Below are positions 26,398-34,205 of a DNA stretch of 56,272 nucleotides, in pieces. A program made the translations under genes and the position numbers. Below the pieces are notes generated by a model. That model searched no databases. It worked only from the letters and a program-made list of their open reading frames with translations, and was not told the origin of the DNA. Every line of letters begins with the position of its first letter. Positions within the stretch are counted from its first letter, which is position 1. The stretch comes from Prosthecobacter sp. (GTDB taxonomy: Bacteria; Verrucomicrobiota; Verrucomicrobiia; Verrucomicrobiales; Verrucomicrobiaceae). The stretch spans positions 1-56,272 of the forward strand of contig JABARQ010000029.1 of NCBI GenBank assembly GCA_019186985.1. Direction: 5' to 3'.

Positions 26398-26419
26398 CAG
26401 TTTGACGAGCCGCAAACTG
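26398..26419 (-). promoter_or_regulatory. Inverted repeat, candidate Fur-family operator
   Basis: CAGTTTG (26398-26404), 8-nt spacer, CAAACTG (26413-26419): perfect 7-bp arms, 2 nt from the Fur-family start codon. It does not match the classical iron box, so specificity is open. It could also form an RNA hairpin in the leader. Confidence 0.5.
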
Positions 26420-26472
26420 GACGGCATCGCCTGCTTGTCGACGGGTGATTTGCAGCCCCGGGCCCGGCCGGG

Positions 26473-27819
26473 TCAGTCGCCGTAGTTAAAGGGGTCGCTG
26501 TACCTGGAGTCTGTCGCCAGGTTCGGGTCCGTCAGCGTCCTCAGGAAGGCGACCAGGGCGGCCTTTTGGGCGGTGGTCAGGTTGAGGCGGCGGACGCCTC
26601 CGCCCTGGTTTTGTGGAAGGCGGAGCGGAGGAGAGAGGTTGGGATGGTCGACCACGCCCGAATTGTAGTGCTCGACCACCTGTTCAAGCGTCGTGAAGCG
26701 TCCGTCATGCATGTAGGGCGCGGTGAGCTCGATGTTGCGCAGCGAGGGGACCTTGAAGCGCCCTTCGTCCTGGACCAGGCCGGTGATGTCCCCGATGCCC
26801 TTGTCGATGTAGGGATTTTCCAGGCCATTGTTGGTTGGGGCGGCGCCGCCGGGGACGAAGTTGTCGGTGCCGTGGCAGGCGCCGCAGTTGCCGACGGCGC
26901 TGAAGAAGATGTTCCTGCCCTGGTTTTCCTGAGGGGTGAAGTTGGCGAAGCCCTGGGCCACTCCGGCGTCATACTTGGACTGGGTGGAGACGATGGAGCG
27001 CACGAACTGGGCAAGCGCCCTGGAGATGCGCGCCGAGGTGACCTCCGGAGTGCCGAACACACGGCTGAAAAGGTCGGTGTAGAAGGGCTCCGCGTTCAGG
27101 CGGGCCTCGAGGGCGGGCAGGGTCATGCCCATCTCGACCTCGTTTTGAATGGGCTGCAGAACCTGGTCCTCCAGGGTGGCGGCGCGTTCATCCCAGAAGA
27201 AGGAGCGCCGCAGGTACCAGCGGGCATGGGCGAGGCCCATGGAGTTGCGTCCCGTCAGGCCGCCCTCGAAGCCGGCGCTGAAGGTGCGCGGATCGGAGAA
27301 GCCGTGGGCCTGCTGATGGCAGGAGGAGCAGGAGACGGTCTGGTTCAGCGACAGGCGCTTGTCATAAAACAGCACCCGCCCCAGCTCCGCCCCCGCATCG
27401 GTCGTGGGGTTCCCAACCGGCGTGTTGTCCTGGGCTGCGATGGGGTTCACGGAAAACGCCTCCGGCAGAGTGGGGCTGGCGTAATTGGGCGTGGTGGACG
27501 GCAGAAGCAGGGCCGTTGCCGTGGTGCTGGTCAGGGGCTGCGAGGCGGAGTCATAGACAAACCGGTAGAACTGGCCCGCCGGCAGTCCGTCCAGGCTGAC
27601 ATTCCGGCGGAAGCGGCCGTTGTGCAGCTTGAACGTCTCCAGGTTTGTCCAGAGGGTGAGGTTGGAGGAGCCCTGCAGGATCCACACATGGTTGCCCGGC
27701 TCGGCGATGTCGAGCGAGAGGCTGGCGCCATGGTTGGTGATGGCGGTTTCAGTGCCTTCCGGAAGCTGGGCCGGAAGCTGAAGCTCAAGAAGGACCGGGA
27801 GGAGCAGGAGCTTTTTCAT
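26473..27819 (-). CDS. Di-heme cytochrome c peroxidase / MauG-family protein
   Basis: 448 residues from MKKLLLLPVLLELQLPAQ, a signal peptide. Residues about 25-120 form a small beta-rich domain (HVWILQGSSNLTLWTNLETF) found at the start of many verrucomicrobial exported proteins. The peroxidase part has two heme sites, CSSCH near 164 and CGACH near 310, plus the GRVLFYDKRLS opening and the MHDGRFTTLEQVVEHYNSG block with the distal ligand region. It acts in the periplasm on hydrogen peroxide or as a MauG-like oxidase. It is divergent from galE, with 154 bp between. Confidence 0.9.
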   Translation of the reverse strand: MKKLLLLPVLLELQLPAQLPEGTETAITNHGASLSLDIAEPGNHVWILQGSSNLTLWTNLETFKLHNGRFRRNVSLDGLPAGQFYRFVYDSASQPLTSTTATALLLPSTTPNYASPTLPEAFSVNPIAAQDNTPVGNPTTDAGAELGRVLFYDKRLSLNQTVSCSSCHQQAHGFSDPRTFSAGFEGGLTGRNSMGLAHARWYLRRSFFWDERAATLEDQVLQPIQNEVEMGMTLPALEARLNAEPFYTDLFSRVFGTPEVTSARISRALAQFVRSIVSTQSKYDAGVAQGFANFTPQENQGRNIFFSAVGNCGACHGTDNFVPGGAAPTNNGLENPYIDKGIGDITGLVQDEGRFKVPSLRNIELTAPYMHDGRFTTLEQVVEHYNSGVVDHPNLSPPLRLPQNQGGGVRRLNLTTAQKAALVAFLRTLTDPNLATDSRYSDPFNYGD

Positions 27820-27869
27820 GGGAGATGGCGCCGAGGCTTCCCCCGCCCGGTTAAGGCATTGTGTGTCCT

Positions 27870-27892
27870 GAACATCCTTTTTGTTAATGTTC
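27870..27892. promoter_or_regulatory. Inverted repeat between peroxidase and galE genes
   Basis: GAACAT (27870-27875), 11-nt AT-rich spacer, ATGTTC (27887-27892). Perfect 6-bp arms, 51 bp from the peroxidase start and 82 bp from the galE start. It could be an operator for either gene. The arms match half-sites of the Gram-positive LexA box, but the spacer is too long for that. Confidence 0.35.
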
Positions 27893-27973
27893 TGTAAAGA
27901 AGGCGGCAGCCCTCCGCTGCTGAAAGGGTTGAAATGCCCCGGCAAACCTGCCATCAACAGCTTCCTTCCTCCC

Positions 27974-28984
27974 ATGTCATCCCCAGGCACCCTTCTCGTC
28001 ACCGGCGGCGCCGGCTACATCGGCTCCCACACGGTCAGGCACCTGCTTGAGCAGGGTGAGAAGATCGTCGTGCTCGACAACCTTGTGTTCGGCCACCGTG
28101 AGGCGCTGCCACGGGACCGTGTCAGCCTTGTGCAGGGTGACATGGCCGACGGTGCGCTGCTGGAGCGGCTGTTTGAGGAGCACCGGCCCGAGGCGGTGCT
28201 GCACTTCGCCGCCTTCGCCTTTGTCGGAGAGTCGGTCACGGATCCGCTGAAGTACTACCGCAACAACCTCGCCGCTCCCCTGGTGCTCCTGGAGGCCATG
28301 CAGCGTCATGGCTGCGGGCGCTTCATCTTCTCCTCCACCTGCGCCACCTACGGCAATCCGGTGAAGGTGCCGATGAACGAGGATCATCCGCAGGCTCCTG
28401 TGAACCCCTATGGCGCCTCGAAGTGGATGCTGGAGCGCGTGCTGAGGGACTGCGACCATGCCTGGGGGCTGAAGAGCGTCTTCCTGCGCTACTTCAACGC
28501 CAGCGGCAGCGATCCCTCGGGCGAGATCGGCGAGGATCATGAGCCGGAGACCCACCTGATTCCGCGCATCCTCATGGCGGCGACGGGTGAGATTCCGGAG
28601 ATCAGCGTCTTCGGCACGGACTACCCGACGCCGGACGGCACCTGCATCCGCGACTACATCCATGTCTGCGACCTGGCCACCGCCCACGCGAAGGCCCTGG
28701 GCTACCTGCGCCAGGGGGGGGAGACGACGCCGGTCAACCTTGGCACGGGCCGCGGCTTCAGCGTGAAGGAGATCCTGCAGACCGCCGAGGCCGTCACCGG
28801 CCGCAGGATTCCGGTGACCTACGGTCCGCGTCGCGCCGGGGATCCTCCCGAGCTGATCTGCGAGCCCTCCAGGGCGAAGGCGTTGTTAGGCTGGGAGGCG
28901 CAGTTCAAGGATCCGCGCAGCCACATCGAGCACGCCTGGCGCTGGATGACGGGACCGGGCGGCGGACGTTATCCCAGGGGCTGA
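27974..28984 (+). CDS. galE: UDP-glucose 4-epimerase
   Basis: 336 residues from MSSPGTLLVTGGAGYIGSH, the NAD-binding GxxGxxG of an extended short-chain dehydrogenase. SSTCATYG supplies the catalytic serine/threonine and NPYGASKWMLE the YxxxK pair. RYFNASGSDPSGEIGEDHEPETHLIP is diagnostic of GalE. It interconverts UDP-glucose and UDP-galactose for polysaccharide and lipopolysaccharide synthesis. A UTP-glucose-1-phosphate uridylyltransferase gene that makes its substrate lies at the other end of the window. It is followed by the ceramidase-like gene with 46 bp between. Confidence 0.95.
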   Translation: MSSPGTLLVTGGAGYIGSHTVRHLLEQGEKIVVLDNLVFGHREALPRDRVSLVQGDMADGALLERLFEEHRPEAVLHFAAFAFVGESVTDPLKYYRNNLAAPLVLLEAMQRHGCGRFIFSSTCATYGNPVKVPMNEDHPQAPVNPYGASKWMLERVLRDCDHAWGLKSVFLRYFNASGSDPSGEIGEDHEPETHLIPRILMAATGEIPEISVFGTDYPTPDGTCIRDYIHVCDLATAHAKALGYLRQGGETTPVNLGTGRGFSVKEILQTAEAVTGRRIPVTYGPRRAGDPPELICEPSRAKALLGWEAQFKDPRSHIEHAWRWMTGPGGGRYPRG

Positions 28985-29030
28985 GCACGGGGCGGCGAAC
29001 AAAACCGCCTCCGGGGAGCGTAGCTGGAAG

Positions 29031-30356
29031 ATGTCGCCACGCTTTTGGTTCGTCCTGCCCGTCCTTGCCGGCTTTCTCAGCGCCGCCCCGCCTCCGGGGG
29101 CGACGCCCCTTTCGCCTGCGGCTGCGGTGAAATCCGTGGCGCCGCAGGTGCCGGCCTCCTGGAAGGCCGGGGCCGCCACGCTGAAGGTGACGCCGCAGAA
29201 GATGCTCTGGATGGCGGGATATGCGGCGCGCAAGAAGCCTGCGGAGGGGAAGGTGCAGGATCTCTTCGCCAAGGCCCTGGCCCTGGAGGACGAGCAGGGT
29301 GGCAGGCTTGTGTTTGTGACGCTTGACCTCATCGGCGTGCCGCAGGCCCTGCGGCGGGAGGTGGCGGGGCGGGTGCAGGCGAAGTTCAGGCTGCCGTCCG
29401 CGCATCTGGTGATGAACGCATCACACACCCACAGCGGCCCCGTTCTGCGCACCGCGCCGCTGACGGAGCAGGAGAAGGACAATCCGAAGGCGCGTGACGC
29501 CTGGGACTACACGCAGAAGCTGCAGGCTGACCTGGTGGAGCTGGTTGGCAGGGCTCTGGAGGATCTGAAGCCGGCGCGGCTGACCTGGAACAAGGCGCGC
29601 TGCGGCTTTGCGATGAACCGCCGCCGCGACTACTCCCTGCCTCCGGGGCATCCGAATGCAAACCGTGTGCCCAATCCGGACGGGCCCGTGGACCACGAGG
29701 TGCCGGCCCTGCGCGTGGAGGCTCCCGGCGGCGCTCTGCGTGCCGCTCTTTTTGGTTATGCCTGCCACAACACCAGCCTCGGCTTCCACAACTGGTGCGG
29801 TGACTACGCGGGCTTCGCCCAGCAGTACCTGGAGGAGTTCCGCCCCGGCTTCACGGCCCTGTTCATGACCGGATGCGGTGCCGATCAGAACCCCTATCCA
29901 AGGCGCAGCGACGTCGTGCCCGGCGTCACCGACCTGGAGCTGGCGATGCAGCACGGGCGTGCTCTTTCCAACGCCGTGGAGATGGCGCTGACCGTCAATC
30001 CGCGACCCGTCTCCGGCCCCGTGCGTGCCGCGTATGAGGAGATCAAGCTCAGCTACGCCAGGCCGGGCCGCGAGGACCATGACTATCCGGTCCAGGTGAT
30101 CAAGCTGGGCGACGACCTCACCTTCATCACCCTAGGCAGCGAGGTCGTGGTGGATTATTCTCTGCGCCTCAAGCGTGAGCTTGCCGGAACCGCAGGCGTC
30201 TGGGTGGCGGGTTATTCCAATGATTACACCGGGTATGTCCCGAGCCTGCGGGTGCTCAAGGAAGGCGGATACGAAGCCGCGGCCGGCTGGGCGGAGGATG
30301 TCGAGGACAGGATTGTGAAAAAGGTTCACGAACTCCACGGCCGGCTGTCCCGCTGA
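29031..30356 (+). CDS. Neutral/alkaline ceramidase N-terminal-domain protein
   Basis: 441 residues with a signal peptide (MSPRFWFVLPVLAGFLSAA). The N-terminal ceramidase signature is present: WKAGAATLKVTPQKMLWMAGY, and the zinc site motif MNASHTHSGP near 125-135. Later FGYACHNTSLG and FMTGCGADQNPYP also match. Full neutral ceramidases are longer and have a C-terminal Ig domain, lacking here, so this is the short bacterial form of unknown substrate. It acts outside the cytoplasm, perhaps on N-acyl bonds of lipids or glycans. In Planctomycetota and Verrucomicrobiota many such paralogues exist beside PSD1 genes. Confidence 0.88.
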   Translation: MSPRFWFVLPVLAGFLSAAPPPGATPLSPAAAVKSVAPQVPASWKAGAATLKVTPQKMLWMAGYAARKKPAEGKVQDLFAKALALEDEQGGRLVFVTLDLIGVPQALRREVAGRVQAKFRLPSAHLVMNASHTHSGPVLRTAPLTEQEKDNPKARDAWDYTQKLQADLVELVGRALEDLKPARLTWNKARCGFAMNRRRDYSLPPGHPNANRVPNPDGPVDHEVPALRVEAPGGALRAALFGYACHNTSLGFHNWCGDYAGFAQQYLEEFRPGFTALFMTGCGADQNPYPRRSDVVPGVTDLELAMQHGRALSNAVEMALTVNPRPVSGPVRAAYEEIKLSYARPGREDHDYPVQVIKLGDDLTFITLGSEVVVDYSLRLKRELAGTAGVWVAGYSNDYTGYVPSLRVLKEGGYEAAAGWAEDVEDRIVKKVHELHGRLSR

Positions 30357-30438
30357 AGGCCGACTTATTTCGAAAGCCAGGAATTCCGGGCGTCAGGAGT
30401 TGCTTGCGGACGGCGGTGGTGACGCTGACTGCGGCGTG

Positions 30439-31941
30439 ATGCATTTCGACGCCTTTCTTTGTGAAACTCTGCTGGCCTGCGGACCGGCGGCGAAGGTGTT
30501 TCGAGGGGTGGAGGTCGCCACAGGCAGGAAAGTCCGGATCAAGGTGCTGCTGCCTGAGTCTGAAGCCACGCACCCGCTGGACCGGGAGCGGCTGCAGCTG
30601 CTCGTGCCTGCGCTGCTTCAAATGCGGCATCCCCAGGTTTCGGGCTTCATCACCCTGCTGCCCGACGAGGAGGATTTCGCCCTCGTTCATGAATTCCTGC
30701 CCGGCATGAGCGGCCAGTGGGTTCCGCATGAACGAAGGCTGGCCCAGGCCGACCTGCTTGCGCTGGCGGTGCAGCTGCTTCAGGCCGTTCACCTGGGGGA
30801 GCTGGCGCGTTTCCCGCATGGTGACCTGAAGCCCTCGAACCTCATCATCGCCGATCATCCGGCGGGCGGGCATTTTCTTCAGGTTCAGGACTGGGGGCTG
30901 TCACTGACCAGGCTGGCCCCTGCTCCTGAGACGCTGCGGTTCGCTGCTCCCGAGCGTCTCGAAGGGGCTGCGCCTTCGGTGGCGGCGGATCTGTTCACGG
31001 CGGCGGCGAGCCTGCTTTACCTGGCCACGGGAGCCCTTCCCACAAGTGAGTGCGGCACGCAGGCCGAGACGCTGAAGGCCTGGCGTCAATTTGACCTGCA
31101 CGGCAGCATGAAGTTCCTGCGGCCTGACCTGGATGGTGCCGTGGTGGACTGGCTTGGCTGGCTGCTTCAACACGATCCCGCAGGACGACCTTCGACATCA
31201 CGTCACGCGCTCGACGTGCTGCTGGGAATCGTGCATCGAGGAGGGGTGGTGCATGCCGCCGCGCCGCCGGCCTGTTCCGCCCCGGCGGCTGCGGTGCCAA
31301 GGCTGGAAGTCAAGGCGGTCCCATCACCCCGGCCGCCGCAGGTCCGGCCCGTCTCAAGGCCGGCCGCATCGCCCCCGGGCCAGGGCTGGCCGCTTCGCGC
31401 CCCGGCCTTGCTGCTGTGCCTGGCCGCCATGGCAGGCACAGCCTGGCTCCTGTCGCCTGGCATGAGGGGATGGTTGCCTAACAAAAAGCTTCAATTCTCA
31501 ACGGGCGCGCTGTTCCGTCAACGGGCGGGCTCTGAGGGCGCCGGTGTGAACGCCCGCTTTGTGCGCATCGCCTTGAACGAGCCTGGTGTCCTGAGCCTGG
31601 CGGAGGTGGAGGTTTTTTCCAACGGCGCCAGCATCGCATCCAAGGGCACGCCCAGCCAGTCCACCACCTACAACCGCGGTCCCGCACGCAGGGCCTTGGA
31701 CGGCGACACGGTGGAGGGCTTCAGCCAGACACTGTCCAAGGATGAGCAGCCCTGGTGGCAGGTGGATCTCGGGCAGGAGCGTCACGTCACCCGCATCGTG
31801 ATCTGGAACCGGCGGGACAAGTTTGCCTCGCGTCTGAAAAACTTCACGGTGTCAGCCCTGGATGCGTCACAGGACATCCTCTGGCAGACCACCGTTGAGG
31901 AGCCTCCGTCACCGGAGCTTTCACTGCCCGTCGGCCTCTGA
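30439..31941 (+). CDS. Transmembrane serine/threonine-kinase-like protein with F5/8-type-C domain
   Basis: 500 residues from ATG 30439. The kinase-like domain has a conserved lysine (RIK, K35) and the catalytic loop HGDLKPSNLII (127-137), an HGD version of HRD. DFG is replaced by DWG (D151), and the glycine-rich loop is poor (ACGPAAKVF). APER near 170 is retained. A proline-rich linker leads to one transmembrane helix (ALLLCLAAMAGTAWLL, about 318-338), and residues 370-499 form a discoidin-type domain (VLSLAEVEVFSNG, WWQVDLGQERHVTRIVIWNR) in the periplasm. It may sense a glycan outside and signal inside; key residues are present, so it may still be active. The discoidin domain ends abruptly. 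Confidence 0.8.
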   Translation: MHFDAFLCETLLACGPAAKVFRGVEVATGRKVRIKVLLPESEATHPLDRERLQLLVPALLQMRHPQVSGFITLLPDEEDFALVHEFLPGMSGQWVPHERRLAQADLLALAVQLLQAVHLGELARFPHGDLKPSNLIIADHPAGGHFLQVQDWGLSLTRLAPAPETLRFAAPERLEGAAPSVAADLFTAAASLLYLATGALPTSECGTQAETLKAWRQFDLHGSMKFLRPDLDGAVVDWLGWLLQHDPAGRPSTSRHALDVLLGIVHRGGVVHAAAPPACSAPAAAVPRLEVKAVPSPRPPQVRPVSRPAASPPGQGWPLRAPALLLCLAAMAGTAWLLSPGMRGWLPNKKLQFSTGALFRQRAGSEGAGVNARFVRIALNEPGVLSLAEVEVFSNGASIASKGTPSQSTTYNRGPARRALDGDTVEGFSQTLSKDEQPWWQVDLGQERHVTRIVIWNRRDKFASRLKNFTVSALDASQDILWQTTVEEPPSPELSLPVGL

Positions 31942-31953
31942 GCCGCCGCAGGC

Positions 31954-31982
31954 TTGACCCCTGCCGACATCGCCGCTATGCC
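31954..31982 (+). promoter_or_regulatory. Promoter of rph, apparently leaderless
   Basis: TTGACC (31954-31959), 17-nt spacer, TATGCC (31977-31982), then 6 nt to the ATG at 31989. Transcription starting 6-7 nt after the -10 box would begin at or next to the start codon. No Shine-Dalgarno is visible. Confidence 0.5.
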
Positions 31983-31988
31983 AGCATC

Positions 31989-32774
31989 ATGCCCCGCATT
32001 GACGGCCGCAGCGCCGACCAACTTCGTCCCGTCGACTTCATCCTCGACATCGCCCCTCACGCCAACGCCTCGGTGCTCATCGCCTTTGGCAACACCCGCG
32101 TCATCTGCGCCGCCACCATCCAGGACGAGGTGCCGCGCTGGATGAAGGTGCAGAACGTGCCCGGCGGCTGGCTCACCGCCGAATATTCCATGCTCCCCTA
32201 CTCAACTCTCGACCGCAAGGACCGCGACAGCTCCCGCGGCCGTCCCGACGGGCGCAGCATTGAGATCCAGCGACTCATCGGACGCAGCCTGCGCGCCGTG
32301 GTCGACCTCACCAAGCTCGGCCAGCGCACCCTCTGCATCGACTGCGATGTGCTCCAGGCTGACGGCGGGACGCGCACGGCCTCCATCACCGGCGCCTGCG
32401 TCGCCGCCGCCATCGCCTTCAACCGCCTGCTGGACAAGGGCAAGATCACCCAGCAGCCCCTGAAGAAAAAGGTCGCCGCCATCAGCGCCGGCATCTGGAA
32501 AAATGAAGCCCTGCTCGACCTCTGCTACGAGGAGGACGCCAAGGCCGATGTGGACTGCAACCTGGTGCTGACCGAAGACGGTGACTTTGTCGAGATCCAG
32601 GGCAGCGGCGAGGAGGCCACCTTCACGCAGGCGCAGATGGACGACATGCTCGTGCTGGGACGCAAGGGCGTGACCGAGCTGGCCGCCCTCCAGCAGCAGG
32701 TCATCGACAGCGCCATGAAGCCCGCCTCCGGAAACGACCTTCGCAAGCTGGCGGACTTCTTCGGCAAGAAGTGA
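31989..32774 (+). CDS. rph: Ribonuclease PH
   Basis: 261 residues. The family's sequence is well kept: MPRIDGRSADQLRP, SVLIAFGNTRVICAA, VPRWMK, GWLTAEYSMLPYST, RxxRDSSRGRPDGRS, and the phosphate-site block CDVLQADGGTRTASITGA. RNase PH trims tRNA 3' ends by phosphorolysis. The length is slightly above the usual 240. It closes a run of plus-strand genes but probably has its own promoter. Rph next to HAM1 (XTP phosphatase) is the usual order in many bacteria; here the next gene is convergent and unrelated. Confidence 0.96.
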   Translation: MPRIDGRSADQLRPVDFILDIAPHANASVLIAFGNTRVICAATIQDEVPRWMKVQNVPGGWLTAEYSMLPYSTLDRKDRDSSRGRPDGRSIEIQRLIGRSLRAVVDLTKLGQRTLCIDCDVLQADGGTRTASITGACVAAAIAFNRLLDKGKITQQPLKKKVAAISAGIWKNEALLDLCYEEDAKADVDCNLVLTEDGDFVEIQGSGEEATFTQAQMDDMLVLGRKGVTELAALQQQVIDSAMKPASGNDLRKLADFFGKK

Positions 32775-32794
32775 GGCGTGGATGCAGGCTGGTG

Positions 32795-34204
32795 TCAGGC
32801 CAGCAGCTCGTTTAACACGCGGCCGTGAACGTCCGTGAGACGCTGGTCACGGCCGCCATGGCGGAAGGTGAGGCGCTCATGGTCCACTCCCAGCTGATGC
32901 AGCAGTGTGGCATGGATGTCGTGGATGTTCACCGGGTGGCTGGCGACGGCGTTGCCAAATTCGTCGGTCTCGCCAAAGGCCATGCCGCCCCTGAAGCCGC
33001 CGCCCGCCATGAAGAGGCTGTAGCCGTTGACATGATGATCTCGCCCCGCAGTGGCGCTGACTTTGGGCGTATGCGGCGTGCGGCCCATCTCGCCCGCCCA
33101 GAGGACGATGGTTTCGTCCAGCAGTCCGCGCTGCTCCAGGTCGATGATCAGCGCGGCGACGCTCTGATCGGTGATGCGGGCGTTTTTTTCATGGTTCTGC
33201 TTCAGCAGGCCATGCTGGTCCCAGGGCGAGTTGTTGCCGTCAAAGCTGGGGCAGGTGATCTCGACAAAGCGAACGCCGGCCTCGACCAGCCGCCGGGCAC
33301 GCAGGGCCTGGGTGGCGTAGAAGCGCTGGTGCTCGTCGGTGGAGTCCACGCCATAAAGCCTGCGGATGTGCTCCGGCTCCGAATGAATGTCCGCGATGTC
33401 CGGCACGGCGCTTTGCATGCGGAAGGCGGTCTCGTAGTTGATGACGGCTGCCTCGATGGCCCGTGCATCAGAGGTGCTGGCGGCGAACTCGGCGTCTTGT
33501 TCGGCCAGCAGGGTGAGTTTGCGGCGCTGGATGGCCGCGGCATCATGGGGCGCGATGTTGTCCACGGGCACGCCTTTCGCCCGCACCATCGTGGCCTGAT
33601 GGCTGGCGGGCAAAAACGAGCTGCCAAAGTTTTCGAGCCCGCCGTTGGGAACCCAGTCGTTGTTGAGCACGACATAGCCGGGGAGGTTCGCGTTTTCGGT
33701 GCCAAGTCCATACGACACCCAGGCGCCAAGGCTCGGAGCCTGTCCAAGAATGCGGCCGGTGTGCAGCAGCAGATTTTGCTGACCGTGCAGGGGAAGCTCG
33801 CCAACCATGGATCTGACGACGCAGAGCTTGTCCGCGACCCGGGCGATGTGCGGGAGCAGGTCGCTTGCCCACAGGCCGCTTTGTCCGCGCTGCCGGAACT
33901 CCCACGGACTGCCGAACCAAACACGGCCCGCGTTCGACTGTGAGCGCTTCGTCACCGCGCTTTCGCCGATGGGTTTGCCCTCGTGCCTTTTGAGCATCGG
34001 CTTCGGGTCAAAGGTGTCCACATGGCTCGGGCCGCCGTCCATGAAGCAGAAGATGATGTTTCTGGCCCGGGGACGGCTGTGAAATGTTGCGCCAGCCATC
34101 GCTTGCAAGGCCAGCATGCTGAAACCTGCGGAGGCGCTGGAAAGAATGTCCCGTCTGGAAACCAGACTCCTGCGCCATTCCAACCTTTCGCGGTGTGTCT
34201 TCAT
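32795..34204 (-). CDS. DUF1501-family exported protein (sulfatase-fold relative), first copy
   Basis: 469 residues from MKTHRERLEWRR; an upstream start is less likely because the ATG lies just after the preceding gene's stop. A Tat-type signal (SRRDILSSASAGFSMLALQ) begins near residue 16. DUF1501 motifs follow: NIIFCFMDGGPSHVDTFDPKP, GLWASDLLPHIARVADKL, ITCPSFDGNNSPWDQH, VLWAGEMGRTP and GRDHHVNGYSLFMAGGG. The fold is related to alkaline phosphatase/sulfatase and its metal ligands (D, D, H) appear in place; substrate unknown. It is coupled to the upstream PSCyt1/PSD1 gene (stop 34206, start 34204). The pair recurs at 48995-53561. Confidence 0.9.
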   Translation of the reverse strand: MKTHRERLEWRRSLVSRRDILSSASAGFSMLALQAMAGATFHSRPRARNIIFCFMDGGPSHVDTFDPKPMLKRHEGKPIGESAVTKRSQSNAGRVWFGSPWEFRQRGQSGLWASDLLPHIARVADKLCVVRSMVGELPLHGQQNLLLHTGRILGQAPSLGAWVSYGLGTENANLPGYVVLNNDWVPNGGLENFGSSFLPASHQATMVRAKGVPVDNIAPHDAAAIQRRKLTLLAEQDAEFAASTSDARAIEAAVINYETAFRMQSAVPDIADIHSEPEHIRRLYGVDSTDEHQRFYATQALRARRLVEAGVRFVEITCPSFDGNNSPWDQHGLLKQNHEKNARITDQSVAALIIDLEQRGLLDETIVLWAGEMGRTPHTPKVSATAGRDHHVNGYSLFMAGGGFRGGMAFGETDEFGNAVASHPVNIHDIHATLLHQLGVDHERLTFRHGGRDQRLTDVHGRVLNELLA

Positions 34205-34205
34205 G

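Noticed and set aside
27870..27892. LexA box between the peroxidase and galE genes
   Set aside because: The GAACAT/ATGTTC arms fit, but the 11-nt spacer does not match known LexA sites. It is kept only as an inverted repeat.
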